Assembly: GCA_964652025.1 (NCBI GenBank)
Contig: CAZYZX010000001.1
Coordinates: 186,001-250,000 of the forward strand
Length of the DNA stretch: 64,000 bases
Direction: 5' to 3'
Source: JAEXOD01 sp964652025
GTDB taxonomy: Bacteria > Bacteroidota > Ignavibacteria > Ignavibacteriales > Melioribacteraceae
Shown: piece by piece, positions 62,645 to 64,000 of the stretch
Layout: each line of letters opens with the position of its first letter
Position numbering within the stretch: the first letter of the stretch is position 1
Translations under genes and position numbers: made by a program
Notes under the pieces: model-generated
Told to the model about the DNA's origin: nothing
The model's input: only the letters and a program-made list of their open reading frames with translations
Databases searched by the model: none

Positions 62645-63269
62645 TTAATATTTCTTGTTTAATTTTTAAAAAAAGTTGATTTACTTTATTATCAATTTCA
62701 GTAATAAAATTAGTTGCATCATTAATCATTTTTGAAGAAAAATCTTTATCATTTAAGGAAGCACAGTTTATAATTACGTTTAAAAAAGCTCCTTTAGATG
62801 CAGTTTGTAATAAAAGCAAAGCAACACCAGCATCGCTTAGCGAGTTTTTATTTCCTTTATCAGCAATATTTTCTAAAATTTTAAGTGTATTTAACGATTG
62901 TTTAATAACTAAAAAAGGAACATCAGCAGCACCTTTAGTTGCATTTTCTATAGCATTAAGTCTTTCGGCTTTTTGTTCTTCAGTATCCTTTGGCATTTTA
63001 AATGCGTCCATAACCAAATCAAAAGCTTTGTTATCTTTGTTAGCTAAATCTTCAAAAGAGGATTTGATATCTGATAATTGGGCTAAATAATCTTTCATTT
63101 CTTGTTCAACATTAAGATACTTTTTTTTGCCAATAGTAAGTTGGCAAACCATTTTGCCTAAAGCTGCAGATAGAACACCACAAAATGCACTAACATTACC
63201 ACCACCGGGTGTTGGTGAAGAGGATTCCAACATTTCTAAATAATTTTTAATACTTAAATTAAGCTCCAT
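62634..63269 (-). CDS. Formiminotetrahydrofolate cyclodeaminase
   Basis: 211 aa. Converts 5-formimino-THF to 5,10-methenyl-THF with release of ammonia. The motif SPTPGGGNVSAFCGVLSAALGKMV near the N-terminus is that of the cyclodeaminase family (FTCD C-domain / FchA). Stand-alone rather than fused to the transferase as in mammals. It follows the formiminotransferase gene by 13 bases and overlaps the namZ-like gene. Confidence 0.93.
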   Translation of the reverse strand: MELNLSIKNYLEMLESSSPTPGGGNVSAFCGVLSAALGKMVCQLTIGKKKYLNVEQEMKDYLAQLSDIKSSFEDLANKDNKAFDLVMDAFKMPKDTEEQKAERLNAIENATKGAADVPFLVIKQSLNTLKILENIADKGNKNSLSDAGVALLLLQTASKGAFLNVIINCASLNDKDFSSKMINDATNFITEIDNKVNQLFLKIKQEILNEN

Positions 63270-63282
63270 ATATTCTCCTTTA

Positions 63283-64000
63283 TTAAATCATATACTCTAT
63301 AATCTTTTCTTCTGGATTGAATGGGTGAAGAGAGTTTAACCCAAGTTTTTCTATAGCAAGGTTAACAAGTTCTTTTTCATTAAGTTGTAAATTACCGGCA
63401 TAATATTTCCCAGATTCTAAAATTGCTTCTAATGGAACTAATCCAACAATTTCAGATCCATCAACTTCTACATTTAAATCATTAGCTAAATTTTTTACTT
63501 CTTCAAAAACAACATGCATTGGTGTAATTTTATAATTAACTAAATTAATAGAAACCTGAGTAATATTGTATTGTTCTAAAGCTACCCCCATGGCTTTAAC
63601 TGCTTTAAATTTACCGGGTAATCTTATAGTTTTACCATTTTCTTTAACTATATTGCCGTTTTCATCTCGTTTTGGTTTCCCAATTTCTCTAATAGTTTCT
63701 GCAATTTCTTTAGAAAAATTAATATTTTCTGATTTAATGTTAACGTTATAAGCAATTAAAAAAAATCTGCACCCAGTAACAGTAGCACCAAGTTTAGGAT
63801 TAAAAACAGGATTCCCAAAATCGGGGTGCCATTCTGGTAATTTTAATTTTTCTTCTAAACCTTCGTATTCACCTTTACGAATATCTGCCAAGTTTTTTCT
63901 GTATTCTTTTTCTTGTGCGCTTTCATAAAGATAAACAGGTAAATTAAGTTGTTCTGAAATAATTTTAGCGTATTTTTTAGAAATTTCTACACATTCTTCT
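63283..64000 (-). CDS. ftcD: Glutamate formimidoyltransferase, C-terminal part (cut by window end)
   Basis: The frame is open to the window end, so the 5' part is missing; the TTG at 63891 is an internal codon, since the frame upstream encodes the family sequence LPVYLYESAQEKEYRKNLADIRKGEYEGL. Visible motifs: GATVTGCRFFLIAYNVNI, MGVALEQYNITQVSINL, YKITPMHVVFEEV and EIVGLVPLEAI. It transfers the formimino group from N-formiminoglutamate to THF in histidine degradation. The catalytic His-containing N-terminal domain lies outside the window. Confidence 0.95.
   Translation of the reverse strand, partial: EECVEISKKYAKIISEQLNLPVYLYESAQEKEYRKNLADIRKGEYEGLEEKLKLPEWHPDFGNPVFNPKLGATVTGCRFFLIAYNVNIKSENINFSKEIAETIREIGKPKRDENGNIVKENGKTIRLPGKFKAVKAMGVALEQYNITQVSINLVNYKITPMHVVFEEVKNLANDLNVEVDGSEIVGLVPLEAILESGKYYAGNLQLNEKELVNLAIEKLGLNSLHPFNPEEKIIEYMI

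Noticed and set aside
1..64000. tRNA, rRNA, CRISPR arrays, riboswitches, insertion sequences, phage genes or replication origin
   Set aside because: I found no structured G+C-rich RNA segments, no regularly spaced direct repeats and no transposase or integrase motifs; intergenic gaps are too short for most of these.
63891..64000. Start of the formimidoyltransferase at TTG 63891
   Set aside because: The frame stays open to the window end and encodes conserved family residues upstream, so the TTG is an internal codon.

Overview
The window is strongly AT-rich (about 30% G+C by eye) and almost fully coding. It carries about 47 protein genes and no recognisable tRNA, rRNA, CRISPR array, insertion sequence or phage gene, and no gene-free stretch longer than about 220 bases. 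Several features point to the Bacteroidota/Chlorobi side of the tree, most likely an Ignavibacteria-type bacterium: secreted proteins ending in a type IX secretion (T9SS) type-A sorting domain with a YPNPFNP-like motif, a PorV/PorQ-family protein, a TonB-dependent receptor with a carboxypeptidase-regulatory-like N-terminus, and a periplasmic-TPR histidine kinase. Unlike many Bacteroidia, a good number of genes have clear AGGAG-type ribosome binding sites. The taxonomic call is an inference.

Layout. 1-5915: end of a parvulin chaperone gene, a MoxR ATPase, a small PGPGW membrane protein, isocitrate dehydrogenase and a Ca2+-type P-ATPase. 5933-24234: a secretion-rich region holding a C39-like protease with a beta-propeller, two serine beta-lactamase-fold hydrolases, an FG-GAP surface protein, a TonB receptor / giant surface protein / PorV-like triad, and an M6 metalloprotease with LVIVD repeats. 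24244-33287: a tightly packed nine-gene minus-strand operon made of a T9SS-exported protein, a PqqD-like protein, an ATP-grasp ligase, a LysA-fold PLP decarboxylase, a urea-transporter/M23-peptidase fusion, a TPR lipoprotein, an outer-membrane barrel, an aldo/keto reductase and a degenerate receiver protein. This operon is the best candidate here for an undescribed system: a peptide or amino-acid tailoring pathway coupled to the envelope. 33386-34400: two small divergent secreted-protein genes with inverted repeats between them.

34482-47517: a plus-strand housekeeping block with pyrG, a TPR protein, purN-purH, mreB-mreC-mreD-mrdA-rodA, pyrF and a DUF2851 gene; pyrimidine and purine synthesis are interleaved with the rod-shape elongasome. 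47520-49893 (minus): bifunctional nuclease/UVR protein, etfA and etfB. 50011-61415 (plus): clpS, a divergent YchF-like protein, pepD-type dipeptidase, acyl-CoA synthetase, proline dehydrogenase, tsaD, mltG, an Ig-like lipoprotein and a TPR-histidine kinase. 61421-64000 (minus): a NamZ-type muramidase, formiminotetrahydrofolate cyclodeaminase and the end of glutamate formimidoyltransferase.

Taken together the genes suggest a heterotroph that degrades extracellular protein (M6 and C39 proteases, dipeptidase) and uses amino acids (proline dehydrogenase, histidine/formiminoglutamate branch) and fatty acids (acyl-CoA synthetase, ETF). It is probably rod-shaped. Stem-loops, several of them reaching into coding sequence, sit at many 3' ends and convergent junctions.
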